A DNA stretch of 64,000 nucleotides, from positions 3,239,716 to 3,303,715 of the forward strand of contig CM074809.1 of the NCBI GenBank assembly GCA_037447605.1, in the 5' to 3' direction. Each line of letters starts with the position of its first letter. Positions within the stretch are counted from its first letter, which is position 1. Source of the DNA: Zygnema circumcarinatum. Its lineage: Eukaryota; Streptophyta; Zygnematophyceae; Zygnematales; Zygnemataceae. The notes beneath the pieces were generated by a model that worked only from the letters and a program-made list of their open reading frames with translations, ran no database searches and had not been told where the DNA came from. The position numbers were made by a program, and so were the translations under genes. Positions 32,701 to 43,861 of this stretch are shown piece after piece.

Positions 32701-35700
32701 TCCTGAACATGGCGGCGTGTCAGCTCAAGCTTGGAAAGTACAAAGCAGCAATAGACAACTGCACGTTAGCCATAGCTGCAGGAGACGAAAATCGATGCGC
32801 TAAGGTACGTCATCTCCATGGAAACAGTGGCGCAATTTATTAAAGGGAAGTTGAGTAGACGACGCAAAATTGAGTCCCGATTAAAACAAACAGGCGGTGA
32901 AGCTTGTTCTACTACTGATAAGGTTGTAATTTTGTAGTGCAACAACGAGCGTGGATATTGGTATTGCACAACCTCTTGAGTGTCAGTACCTTCTGAATGT
33001 TTTCTAGGATGGTTGTTTCCTTCTGCAGTTGGAAATGACCACTTCCTTTGCAGTAACTGGCTGCTGGAAGATAAATAGCAGAAAGTTTGAATTTCCCATT
33101 GCCTTCTGAAGGTATCTCGTGGGCAGGATAATTAAACTTTTTCTGTCCAGGATAGCGAGAGGCTGCTTCTCATGTTCCATGGTAGCTTCTTCATTTTCAT
33201 GGGAGTCTTACAGCTGACCTACCTTAGCTCGTACCATGTATGGATCGGTCGGATGGAGGACTTCATATGACATTTTGATTGATCTTCATCTATGTCGCGT
33301 TGCGGTCATTTTGAATTCTGCATCCTCTTGGTACTGCAGCATTTGCGTAACACTGTTGGGTCGAATATCCAATACTATGTTGCTGTGATTTGAAAATGAT
33401 GCAGGCCTTTTTCCGAAGAGGAGTGGCTTATTTCAATCTGGGGCAACTCACGGACGCATATACAGACCTCACCATGGCTTTGCAGCGGCTTCCAGGGGAC
33501 CGGCTGGTCCAGCAAGAGCTTAATCGAGTAACGGAAGCTTTGGCGGTATAGTCCAAAGCCATGTCAATGTCAATGTTGTCCATGCACGTCATGTAGGAAT
33601 GGACCTTTTCTTGCACGATGCTGTTTTTTAGTGCCAAAGACAGGAGGAAGCTTGGTCCTTTATTGGGTGCAGCTTTATGTTTGCTGCTTATGCAAAGTAC
33701 CATTGGTGGATTTGACTCTTTCTCTGTACTCATGCTTGGGGAATTTCCGGTCCTGGTTGTAGCACCATTTTAGGAATGTTATTTCCCATTTGAGGTGGTC
33801 ATTAAGAACGCCATTCTATTTTTGGCATAGATCTCACATTTTGCAAACGAATGATTTGGCAGTGTATGTAGCCAATTTGTAGCTCTCTGTTGTGGAATTG
33901 CTTCGTTGGGGTATCAATGTAGAATTTGAATTGTTCCAACTTTACAGTAATGGCAATTGTTTTGGTTTTCTGTCCTACTGGTGCAGACTAACCTGGAAAT
34001 GACCAACTCCAAAAAAAAGCCTCAAGGTGGTAAGAAAGGAAAATCGTCCGGATCAGCAAATGAGAGCAAGAAAAGTGAAAGCAAGAAAGGAACACAGGAG
34101 AAGTCTGGAGGAGATAAAGAGATTGTGGTTAACAAAGGGGCTGCAGTGCAGGAGAAGTCTGAGCCTGCAGATGGAAGCCATGGATCAGCAAAACGAGCTA
34201 GTAATATCCAGGGAGGTGGAAGTAAGGACAAGCCGAAAGTTGCGATCGAGAAAGAGAAAAAGGCAAACAAGGCAAAAAAAGCGGCAGAGAAGGCTGCCCG
34301 CAGAGCAGAGGAAGAGAAGGAGGCAAGGTTGAAACAGCAGCAAGAAGAGGAAGAGTATCAGAGGGCATTGGAGCAGAGGAGAAAGGAGTTGGAGGAGGAA
34401 GAGATTCGAGAAGTAGAACGAAAGATCAACGAAAGGGAGGAGCTGGAACGGAAGTCGAAAGCAGAGGAAGCAGCGAGGAAGCGAGCAGAGGAGGCACGGG
34501 AAAAGCTACGGGAGGAGAAATTAGCTTGTTTGCAGGCAAAAATAAGTGCTGCAGACTCCGCTAGAGAAGGGCAGGCACCTAGAAGCCGCGCTCTACCAGC
34601 AACAGCCGCTTCCGCAACCACCGACTTAAAGGAGATTTTTCCCTTCTTTTTCCCAGCAGAGACTCACCGTGCCAGGCCCTATCATTTGCAGCCACAAGCT
34701 GTGTCCACTGCCCCCTCTTCGTCGAGAAGCAATGATATGAATGGTAGAGCAGCCGCCCTTGCGGGAGGCAGTGTTAATGATACATGGGGACAGTATCAGG
34801 ATCAGAATGAGAGACTTTGGCAACATACCACATCTGGACCATCTGGAAACTCGCAAGTGGCTGGACTATGGCAACCTCCCGGTACACAATATGCGGCAGT
34901 TCCGCAGCGGAGCATTCAAGAAGGACCCCACTTCATTTCTCCAAGTGAAGAATGGACCTCTCAAGGGTGGGCGGCTTTTCAAGGCCCTTTGCAAGGCTCT
35001 ACTGCAACCTCGGGTGCAACGCCGCTGAGAAGTGGGTCGGCCTTCCAAAACGATGTTGAAGATGCCACTTGCGCTATCTGCATGGAGGCAGAAAGGGATG
35101 CCCTGGTGCTGCCCTGCTCACACCTCTCAACGTGAGTTTGGTTTCTTCCTTTCCTTTACAGCTAAGTTGCTAGGAGGGGCATACGTCCTCCAACTTCTCC
35201 ATTAACTTCTCCACACTTACTGCCAGAGGGCTGCGTCGGACATGTAGTTCGTATATGGTGCATGGAGCTTTCAGTAGGCCTCTGGGACAGAGGCAACCGT
35301 TGTGACTGGCAAGACAGAGAGTATTCCCTCTCTGCCTCAATGCAAAGAGCTGTGCATGGGTGTCATTCTTATCTTTCTTAGTGGCTATAGCTCGGGTAAG
35401 CGAAAAGGCTAAGGGAGGGGAGGGGCTGTGGGCGACAGATACAGCCTATCAGACTCTGCCAATGGAAAGGGTGTTGTTGTGGAGATGAATGGTGGACTTT
35501 CTGACGGTGCGTTATGTTGTCGCTGTTGAAAACAATGCAGGTGCTCAAAGTGCATTCAGATGATAAAGGCGTCCTCTCGGGCGCTGTGTCCCATCTGCCG
35601 GGTACCGATCACCTCCATCATCAAACTGGACGTTGGGCCAACCAAGCCAAGCCATGAGACATGGTCGGAGAGTCGTGGGGGGAGGGGGCCTGCTCGCTGA
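29779..35700 (+). CDS. CxxC-rich / TPR / coiled-coil / RING-finger protein, probable E3 ubiquitin ligase (5' end unresolved)
   Basis: Exons: about 29779-30052, 30193-30447, 30731-31050, 31244-31883, 32270-32341, 32646-32804, 33405-33545, 33987-35131, 35541-35700. Phases agree from the second exon to the stop. The N-terminal part (EIVASIGHYYKLL, LDLHDAWYQAELPKVI) is helical and unrecognised. Then come at least six CxxC pairs at 30765-31290 (CYLC, CQSC, CSSC, CVVC, CHLC, CVAC), a likely zinc-binding region. Residues encoded at 31835-33545 form three TPR motifs of the Hop/FKBP kind (SYKEKGNAFF, VFLNMAACQLKLGKY, AFFRRGVAYFNLG). A long Lys/Glu/Arg coiled coil follows at about 34230-34550. The C-terminus is a C3HC4 RING: CAIC, CSH, TCSKC, CPIC. 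RING fingers recruit E2 enzymes; TPRs often bind Hsp90/Hsp70 tails. The architecture recalls animal TTC3, but no orthology is claimed. Confidence 0.85.
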
Positions 35701-36972
35701 ATGAATGCGGAGCTCCCACCCACCTTTGTAACTAACTAACTGCTCTGAGTCAATGTTCAACGGATTTAAAAAAACAAAGAACTGAGCATGCGTGCTTTCC
35801 TTGTCAGTGCTTGTGCGCCTTTTTTTTCTGGTCAGCTTTTCAGGGAAATTTCATGTTTCAGCCTCAGACACAAGCATCACCCAATGGCGCGTTGCCACGT
35901 GCACAATTTGCACACGTGTCGAATTATTTTTGGACGATGCTAGACTACAGTTTGCGTTGTACGGAACACGGACGTACGCCAACCGACGGTCAGGCTGTGG
36001 CGGACCAGATGGGAAAAAAGTTCCGAAAACGGCCAGGTCGAAAAAAATAAACGTTTCCCTCCCTGGAAGTCGCCGCTGATTGGCTGCTGAAATTCGCTTT
36101 CGTGTCAACATTTGCCGACTGCCACATATCCGATGGCAACACGTGGCGGCCTCTCCGCCACGGCTTATTGTCCGTTTCGGCAGCGGCTAGATCTACTTGG
36201 GACACGTGTCGCCTCCAGCGGCGTCCAGCCGCTCGGACAAAATGACGCAAAATCAAGAAATTGGCACCAAATCGAAAACTCGCCAAAAACAGGCCCGTTC
36301 CATGTGATAGCGTTAAGTTCAACCGCATATAGCCAAATGTAAGTGTTTTTAATATGTCTATTTTTCATAATTGGTACAAATTGGTCGCAAATTTATGACT
36401 ACGTGTCGTTTTCCTATTGGATGAGAGGTCCTTGTTGCTCTCTCATTGGCTGATGAAAATCAAGCAAACGGTTTTTTAAGTGCCACAATTTCGGCATGTG
36501 CCTGTCGAAGCTATGGAAAATTTACCCTTAACGGCCACATGGAAAGCCGTTCCTTTCACCGCCAGATTATCCCCCTCGAAGTTCCCGAGGGTGGGACTCC
36601 ATTGAGCGAGCCAACTTCGCTGGCCAATCAGAGTTTACCACGTCATTATTTGTGACACGTGGCAAATCGTTATTGGCCAACATTTTAGCTTCGATGGAGG
36701 CCCTCCCTCAGGACTGAGGAAGAGCGAGAGAGGACGTGTGCGCTGTAGGTTTGGCAGCCATGGCGGAATTTGATGAGTATCTTGCTCCGCCCATGACCTT
36801 GACTTAAACTTAAGCTTGAGATAACTGGATTTCTCGTTTAAGGCTGATGGAGCTTGGAAGAAATTAGGGTTAGGATTCTTCACTCCAGCAGCGCAGAAAC
36901 CAGAAGGAAGGAAGGAAGGAAGGAAAGAAAGGTCTTTCCGCACTTGCAGAAATTTCTGGTTTAAAGTTAGGA
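35701..36972. promoter_or_regulatory. Intergenic region upstream of the plastid S2P gene
   Basis: No coding sequence seen. Dense in ACGTG words (around 35897, 35915, 36140, 36203, 36655) and in CCAAT/ATTGG boxes (36078, 36415, 36445, 36623, 36672), plus GTACGG/CGTACG near 35957 and 35973. A GGAA run lies at 36908-36927. Confidence 0.5.
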
Positions 36973-39900
36973 ATGATAGTCCTTCCTTCCAGTAAGCTGA
37001 TGGATCTGAAGATGGCCTCAGCTGGCTCCTTGGTGACTGAGTATTCTGCTCTGAGCAGTGATCATGTGGCCACTTTTAGCTGCTATTCCAGAAGAGCGAA
37101 GGTGGGGGGGACTGCTCCAACACGTGCAGTTAGGGCAGTTGGGCTCTCTGGAGGGGGAGATTCCCTCTTGGTACTATCAACTGCAAAGAGCAGTATCCGG
37201 CAATGCAGGTTTGCGTCTGTGGCAGGAAAGGAAGTGCTTTCACATCGTCTTTGCAACCTTAGGCCGAGGAGATTTGCCGGAGCCGGAAATGTCTCAGGTC
37301 TGCGGAATTCGGAGAGATGCTCAGGCCGCCGGTTCTTGATAGCCGCCCAGAGGGATGCCAGTCGCGATACTATTTCGGATACGGAATTGCCGGAACCGTC
37401 GCACCCCTCTGTAGAATTAAAGGTGAGTTCATCTACTTTGTTGCCTGTTCTGGATTTGAGTCGCATCCAGACTTTCAAGGGCACCACCTTTAGGCAACTA
37501 TTGATTCAAATTTAGTTGAAGCCGTTCGTTTTTGTCTGCATAGAGACTGCAGGGTCTGTAAGTTCAGGTCCAGCTCGTAAGAGTTGTAGTTTTGGATGAT
37601 CTTCTCTGTAATTGGAATTTCTTAACGCTCGGCATTCTTCCTTTGCTCTGGGGTTGGCCTGATGCTGGAGTGGCCAACCATTTTAATTCTCCTTTCTTCA
37701 ATCAAGCCCGAGAGAAAGAGCTCTTCATGCTTCCCTTAGCAGGATGAACCTGGTTTGACGAGTCCCGGCCTTTCTTAGGTTGCTGATTGTGCGCTGCTCT
37801 GCGCCTCAGTTGATGCGGTAGTTTTGAGGGGCTGAGGTTTTTGAAAGGATTTCTCTCCTGGCTAGTGTACGTTCAACTCATTTCTAGAGATGTATAGGTA
37901 TCAAATTCACTTGTGCTGTGGTTGGTACGCTGTAAATGGATGGCTTCTAGCTGCGGTTGAGTCTCTGAGGTTAGCGATTGAGCGTTTCCTAGTGCCCGTA
38001 TTCAATTGTTTAGTTCTTAGGTTTGTCTACAACTTTGAAAGTATTAGTAAAGGACCTCAGAGGTATTCTATGTATTGAATCGATATCGCATGGAAGATTG
38101 GGCACCGTACATGCATCATGGGCGAACCCTTAGTGGATGATACTTACGCAGCACAAGCAACTGCAATCTTTGAAGGTTTTCAGGATGGTCCAATGTTCCT
38201 CTGTAGTGTTCTATAACTTATTAGAGACGGTTATAGTGGCCTTTTGAAGGATTCCAAGTTTGGCACAGTCATTCATATCGAACTTTTAAAAGGGGCAGGC
38301 TGAAAACGTATTTTAGTATTCCGCTTCAATTAGGGGTCGGTCAAGTGATAAGGTCATAAACTTGTAGATAGAGAACCTGACATGGTTTGTCAAAATATTG
38401 TTTGATTGTGATTAAATTTCTACTGCGTACTGCAAAACTGAATTTGAAATTGATGGCTTCCTTAAGTCAGTTTGCTGTTTTGTACGGCCGTCCTTGAGGG
38501 CTCTTACCACTTTAGAAGTTGTATAAGGTCAGAGCAGGAAGGACTCTTAACACCATCCTAAGCATGGAAATGACTAGTTTGACAGTGAGAACAATATAAC
38601 CTAAAAATCAGACAGATAAACGGGTGCAAGCATTGGCCGACCACTCTGAACTATTTCAATTCAACGGGGCTGTACAAGCAGTTGCCAGTCCTATGCCAAA
38701 AGGTGTTGGCAGAATTGGTTGTCCCTTTCATTGTCGTCCCTCTTCTGAGCCCGCAAGTATTCTGCTGAAGCTCGATTTTCCTTTCCTTTGCTGAGAGTTC
38801 TTTGCTTGTGCTTGAATCCTTGCAGATAACTGGAGGGGATAGGGGCACATGGAAGCAGTTACGGCCCACAGGTGCGCTGCTTGGCTTGGCTGGTTTGGTC
38901 GCCGGACTTAACTTGGAAGGGCCGGGCTCAGTATTAGAGGCTATGGGGGTGTTGGCACTAATAGTAACAGTGCATGAATGTGGCCACTTTATGGCTGCTC
39001 GGCTTCAAAACATCCATGTTACCAAGTTTTCCATTGGGTTTGGGCCGATCCTTACTAAGTTTCAGGGGAAGAATGTTGAGTATACACTCCGAGCAATTCC
39101 ATTAGGAGGTTTTGTAGCCTTTCCAGATGATGACCCTGACAGTGACTTTGCTCCTGACGACCCCGACCTTTTGAAGAATCGTCCTATTCTTGATCGAGCC
39201 ATTGTGATAAGTGCTGGGGTTATAGCGAATGCCATCTTTGCATATACAGTGTTGTTCACGCAAGTGAACACAGTCGGAGTTTTGGAACAAACGTTTGGAC
39301 CTGGAGTTGCTGTTCCAGATGTGATTCAAAACTCAGCGGCTGCCCGGGGGGGGCTGCAAAGTGGAGACATTGTGTTAGCTGTGAATGGTCACCCACTTAT
39401 GTCAAACCAAGCCTCAGTGATTGAGTTAGTGGAAGCCATAAAACAGAGTGGAGGGCAAGGGGTTCAGTTCGACCTTTTGAGAGGGGAGCAGACCTTCTCT
39501 TTGGAGATTGTATCTGATAAGGCGAGTGATGGGAGCGGCCGTATTGGGGTGCAATTGGCTCCAAATGCGGAATCTGAGCGAGTGAAGGCGAAGGATTTGG
39601 GTGAAGCAACATCATTGGCTTCAGAAGAATTCATGCGGTTACTCTTTACTGTAGTCGACGGTCTCAAACAGATAGTCTTCAACTTCTCTCAGACTGCAGA
39701 GAGGGTATCTGGCCCGGTCGCTATTGTAGCTGTGGGAGCGGAAGTGGCAAGATCTGATGCAGCGGGACTCTTCCAGTTTGCAGCGATTGTAAATTTAAAC
39801 TTGGCAGTGGTGAATATCCTCCCTCTCCCTGCACTTGACGGCGGTTACTTGGCACTCCTCTGTGTGGAGGCATTGAGGGGCGGTAGAAAGCTTCCAAGTG

Positions 39901-40010
39901 GAGTGGAGCAGGGAATCATGTCATCCGGGTTGTTGCTGCTATTGGGAGTAGGGGTTGTACTAATGGTAAGGGACACATTGAATTTAGGGTTTCTGGATGG
40001 CATATTATAG
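36973..40010 (+). CDS. Plastid site-2 protease (RseP/S2P family, ARASP-like)
   Basis: Intramembrane zinc metalloprotease. Two exons, 36973-37422 and 38826-40010, joined in phase 0 across a 1403-base intron; the product is about 544 residues. Exon 1 encodes about 150 residues rich in Ser, Arg, Ala and Gly with few acids, as expected for a chloroplast transit peptide. Exon 2 starts near the mature domain. The zinc-binding HExxH reads VHECGH at about residues 200-204 in the first membrane segment, followed by KFSIGFGP and RAIPLGGFV. A PDZ domain is visible (AAARGGLQSGDIVLAVNGHPL region). The second active-site motif NILPLPALDGG lies at about 479-489, and a last hydrophobic helix (GLLLLLGVGVVLMV) follows. 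Arabidopsis ARASP is needed for chloroplast development and has this layout. The start could be either ATG of the first few (residues 1 or 10), since both precede the transit-like segment. Confidence 0.95.
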
Positions 40011-41009
40011 GGGGCTAATGTTACATGGTTTTGGCTTTAGGTTAGCCTGCAGTAGGTTTTTCCACCTGAGTTCTTTGTGATTGGAACTTCATGTTCTATG
40101 TATTCTTTTCAAAGAAGTATTGTAGGAATAGGAAGCAGGCTGGCAAGTAGGCCTTGGGAGGATGTCTACCTTTGCCCAAATAAGCAGACTATACATGAAG
40201 CTGCTGAGTAGGGATCCTCCACCTGTACCTGTTGGGCTCCTCTATGGAGCAGCTGTGTGAAAGTTTGGTTTGATTTGTATTGGTCTCTCCTGCTCTATGT
40301 CTACTTCAGATTTTTTGGATTTTTCCCATGGTTGATTTGCCTCTACTACTTCAAGCGAATGATGGCCTACAGTTTGTCTCTAATCCATGGGGATGTGTTC
40401 GTTTCTTGGAACTGAACTTAATGGTCATAGCTTACACATGGTAAGGAACAACATGGAGAAGCTCTCGCTTACATCGAGTTACACAAAAAGGATGAGCGAA
40501 CATGGTGGGAAAAGTGCCAACTTGACAAAAGCACTCTATACATGCATTGTCTTCCACTGCATGTTCATGCACTATCCTCATACCTTGCCCATCTTGCACA
40601 TGCCCTTGGCTTCCTGGCTTGACTTGGCTTGACTTGGCTTGAGAGAACGGCCCGACGACAAGAGAGGATCAAACTTATCCGGTTTCACATGGACGGGAGC
40701 ACTTTTTGTGGCCTCTCTTTTGTGTGGCGCACACGCTCTCGCTCTGCCTCAGCGCCTGGTCGCACGTTTCACTATGGGGACTGGAGGGGCATCATAAGGG
40801 GCAAAATGGATTGGCATGGCACATCATAAGCGTATGTTTTACGTTTTATAGAGGAGGTTTCTTAGGATCTCAGATCTTGGCAGTAAATCAGTTGCCGTCT
40901 GCTTCCTCTCCAATCCAGGAAAAACGGCGGAGAGTGTGGCGGTTCGTCAGACGACAGGGTGGTTTAGTTTGCAGCATATTTCTGCATTTTAAAGCCAAAG
41001 GTGAAGCAG
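40011..41009. other. Intergenic region between S2P and the R3H/G-patch gene
   Basis: Head-to-tail spacer holding the 3' UTR of the S2P gene and the promoter of the next. No coding sequence recognised. A short GACTTGGCTT tandem repeat lies at about 40620-40640. Confidence 0.5.
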
Positions 41010-43796
41010 ATGCCTCGCAAGGACAAGGCTCCGGCGTACGGCCCTCGGGGAAGGCACGCTGTGAAGGGCAGCAACGGAAGAGGAGGCTCTGTGGGAGGGA
41101 GAGGAAAGAGTGGGCTCGGTTGGAGTAATAAGGAGAGGTTTGGAAGTGGGAGAGGATTTCCAGAAGGGGAGAGAGAGGGCCAGAGGAGCTTCGAGGAGGG
41201 TGAGGGCAGTGGAGGAAGGAGAGGAAGAGGAGGCGCGAGAGGAGGGGGAGGGCTCTCAAACGGGAGAGGCAGAGGAGGTCTTGGTGGAGGTTACCAAGGC
41301 GGAGGTAAGGACGTGCGCATAAGAGCCTTTGTAGTGTACGAACTTCAGAAATTATTGGAGTGTGCTTCTTCCTGTAATATCATAGGTTTCTTTTTTTGAT
41401 TTTCGATCATTTTCTTCTTCTGGTTTTTGGTATATTTTTAGTTTTCTGATTTTTTTTCTTCCTTTCTTAGTTTGCAGGGGTTCCATTTCTTTGGCTGGTC
41501 TTTTGGCATGCAATCCATTTGTCTGCACAGAGGGTAGTGCTGCTGAAGCATAGGTCTTGAGTTTTAAGTCATTTTTTTAAAATGTCACTGCACCAAGGAA
41601 TAGCATTTCATGTTGTATCTTTACTTTTCTTATGCAAGCACAGGCTTCAATACAAGGATTTCATACGTTCGCTTACTATGAGTCAGACTTGGCCCATTAA
41701 TCCCACGTCTACCCCACCTTCTGTCGCTCCCTATCTTTCTTGCTTCTCACCTTCTCTCACTCGTTGGTCTGGTCTATAGCTTTCCCTCTTCCTCTCGCTC
41801 TCATATTCTTATATTGCTTTGGCTTCTGAATTCCATTAAAGATAGGTGACTGCAGTTCTCTGACGTATTTGCACTTGCATGTCTCTTTTCGCTTGGTGAA
41901 AATCAGACCTTCATGGCGGTCAAGACAATGGACGGAACAACTTCACAAGGCTAAGCAATGGGCCTCCCAATCCTATCAAGTTTGCAGCCATTGGGTTTTC
42001 CTATGGCTCTGCAGAAGAACAGCTTTATAAGTCTGTTGGTGGAGGCAGATCGAAAGCTGCTTATCGGGGGAGGGAGGGAGAGGAGGCGGAAGGGGGAGGA
42101 GTTAATACCATTGGCAGAACCAGTGATGGTCTGAATTTTAGAAAGAAAGAAAGCAAGATGGAAAATGCAGCTAGTGAAAGGAGTGAACCTGTTCAGAGCC
42201 CAGTGCTGGGAATCGACTCCTTGAATGGATCTCAGTATATAGGTAATTCTGCTAATGGCTTCAAAGCAGGCACACATTTCACAACCGTTTTGGATGATGA
42301 GGATGTTGAGGGGGAAGAGGTTGTATGGAAGCCTCAAGGAGAGTCTAAACAAGATATGGAGCTTCAGCAGGACTCCAAAATTGTCATTGAAGTACTATCT
42401 GAAACTGAAAATTATCTCAGCTTTGAAGGAGTAATGAGTGAGATAACTTCCAATACTGTTTGTCGGATGGAGGACGGGCTCAAAGAGGAACCGAGCTGTG
42501 TTGGGCTTCAGAACAAGTGGAGGACGGAGGTTGCATTAGGGTTTGTAACTGCGTCGGGCAGTAGTCCTGCCGATGCTGCAACTGAGAATGATATGAAACT
42601 TGGTTTCAAGAAGAGTGATTTCTACTCTTCTTGCAATGAGGACTCGTCGCATGCAGGCCTAGGATATCATGCTGAAGAAAGCATCCCAGATTTATCATGT
42701 GGTCCAGGAATAGGGTTTGAAAGCCTGTGCTTAAACAGTGATATTTTGGTTCCGGAAGAGTTAGGAATGGCTGCAGTTTTCGTTGATAGGGGTCCTGGAA
42801 GAGGCAATTTTAGCTCTGCTGAGTCCCAAAGGCCTAGACTGTTGGGTGGGTCAATGATCAAGGAAGGAAGGGACGAAGCTAAACCCGCAGAAGCAGAAGT
42901 ATTGGATGCTGGTTTTGGCCCAAGTGTGGATATCAGGAGGGAAACTAGCGAAGTTGCAGAGGGGGGGGTTCAATATCAGTGTTACAATGGAGGTTTGGAA
43001 GACTTGTCGCTCCAACCCATCGGAGAAGATGAAGGAATATCAACCATTCCTCTGCAAGGAGGGAAAGAAGGCAAGCATGTTCCACACTTCGCTTTGCCCA
43101 CAGTAGTGAGCTTCAAGAGCTGGATGAGGAGAGAAGAAGATAAGGCTGGGCAGGAGAACAAAGGGAAGGAGGAAAGCCAAGTAGAGGAAATGCAGAAGGA
43201 GAAGGGGAAGGTGAAGGCGAAGGAGGAAGGGAGCTTTGACCCTGTTCTTGACAGGGATAAAATTTCAAAGGCATGTCTCTCAGGGAATGGAGGAGGCGTG
43301 TCTGTGGGATCTTTTCTGCGAATTGGCGGAGTAAAGGTTTATCCTAGTGGGGTTCAGGGCAAAGGGGGGAGAGGCAAGGGAAGCACGTGGGTCCGTGAGG
43401 GGAGAGGCAAAAGGAAGTTTAGTGGGAGAGGAGGACTTTCAGAGGCCTTGCGGTTGTCCAAAGCGGGGGAGATTGAGGGAGAAGAAGAGGACGAGTGGGA
43501 AACGGACTCTGACGCAGAATTGATGGGTGGGAGTGATGAGAGCATAGAGGAGGAGCTCGCTCGAGATTATCTGGCGAACTTAGAAGGGGAGGGCGAGGGG
43601 GAACTGGATACTGCATGGATGCTGAAACGGAAAATTGGGGAAGATGAGCCTTCGGAGGAGGAGGAGGAGGAGGAGGGAGAGGAGCAGACGTTGCAGGAGT
43701 TGCTGCAGGCAAGTGATGAATTCTTTGTTTTGCTGATTTGTTTTGTTGGTGTTCCCTTGTGTTGTTCGGCGAATCCTGAACCTGCTGCATTGCTCA

Positions 43797-43861
<65 letters not shown>

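Noticed and set aside
33546-33733. TPR-RING gene ending at the TAG just after 33545
   Set aside because: The TAG follows a GT donor, and the next exon at 33987 continues in phase to a RING finger with its own stop codon.
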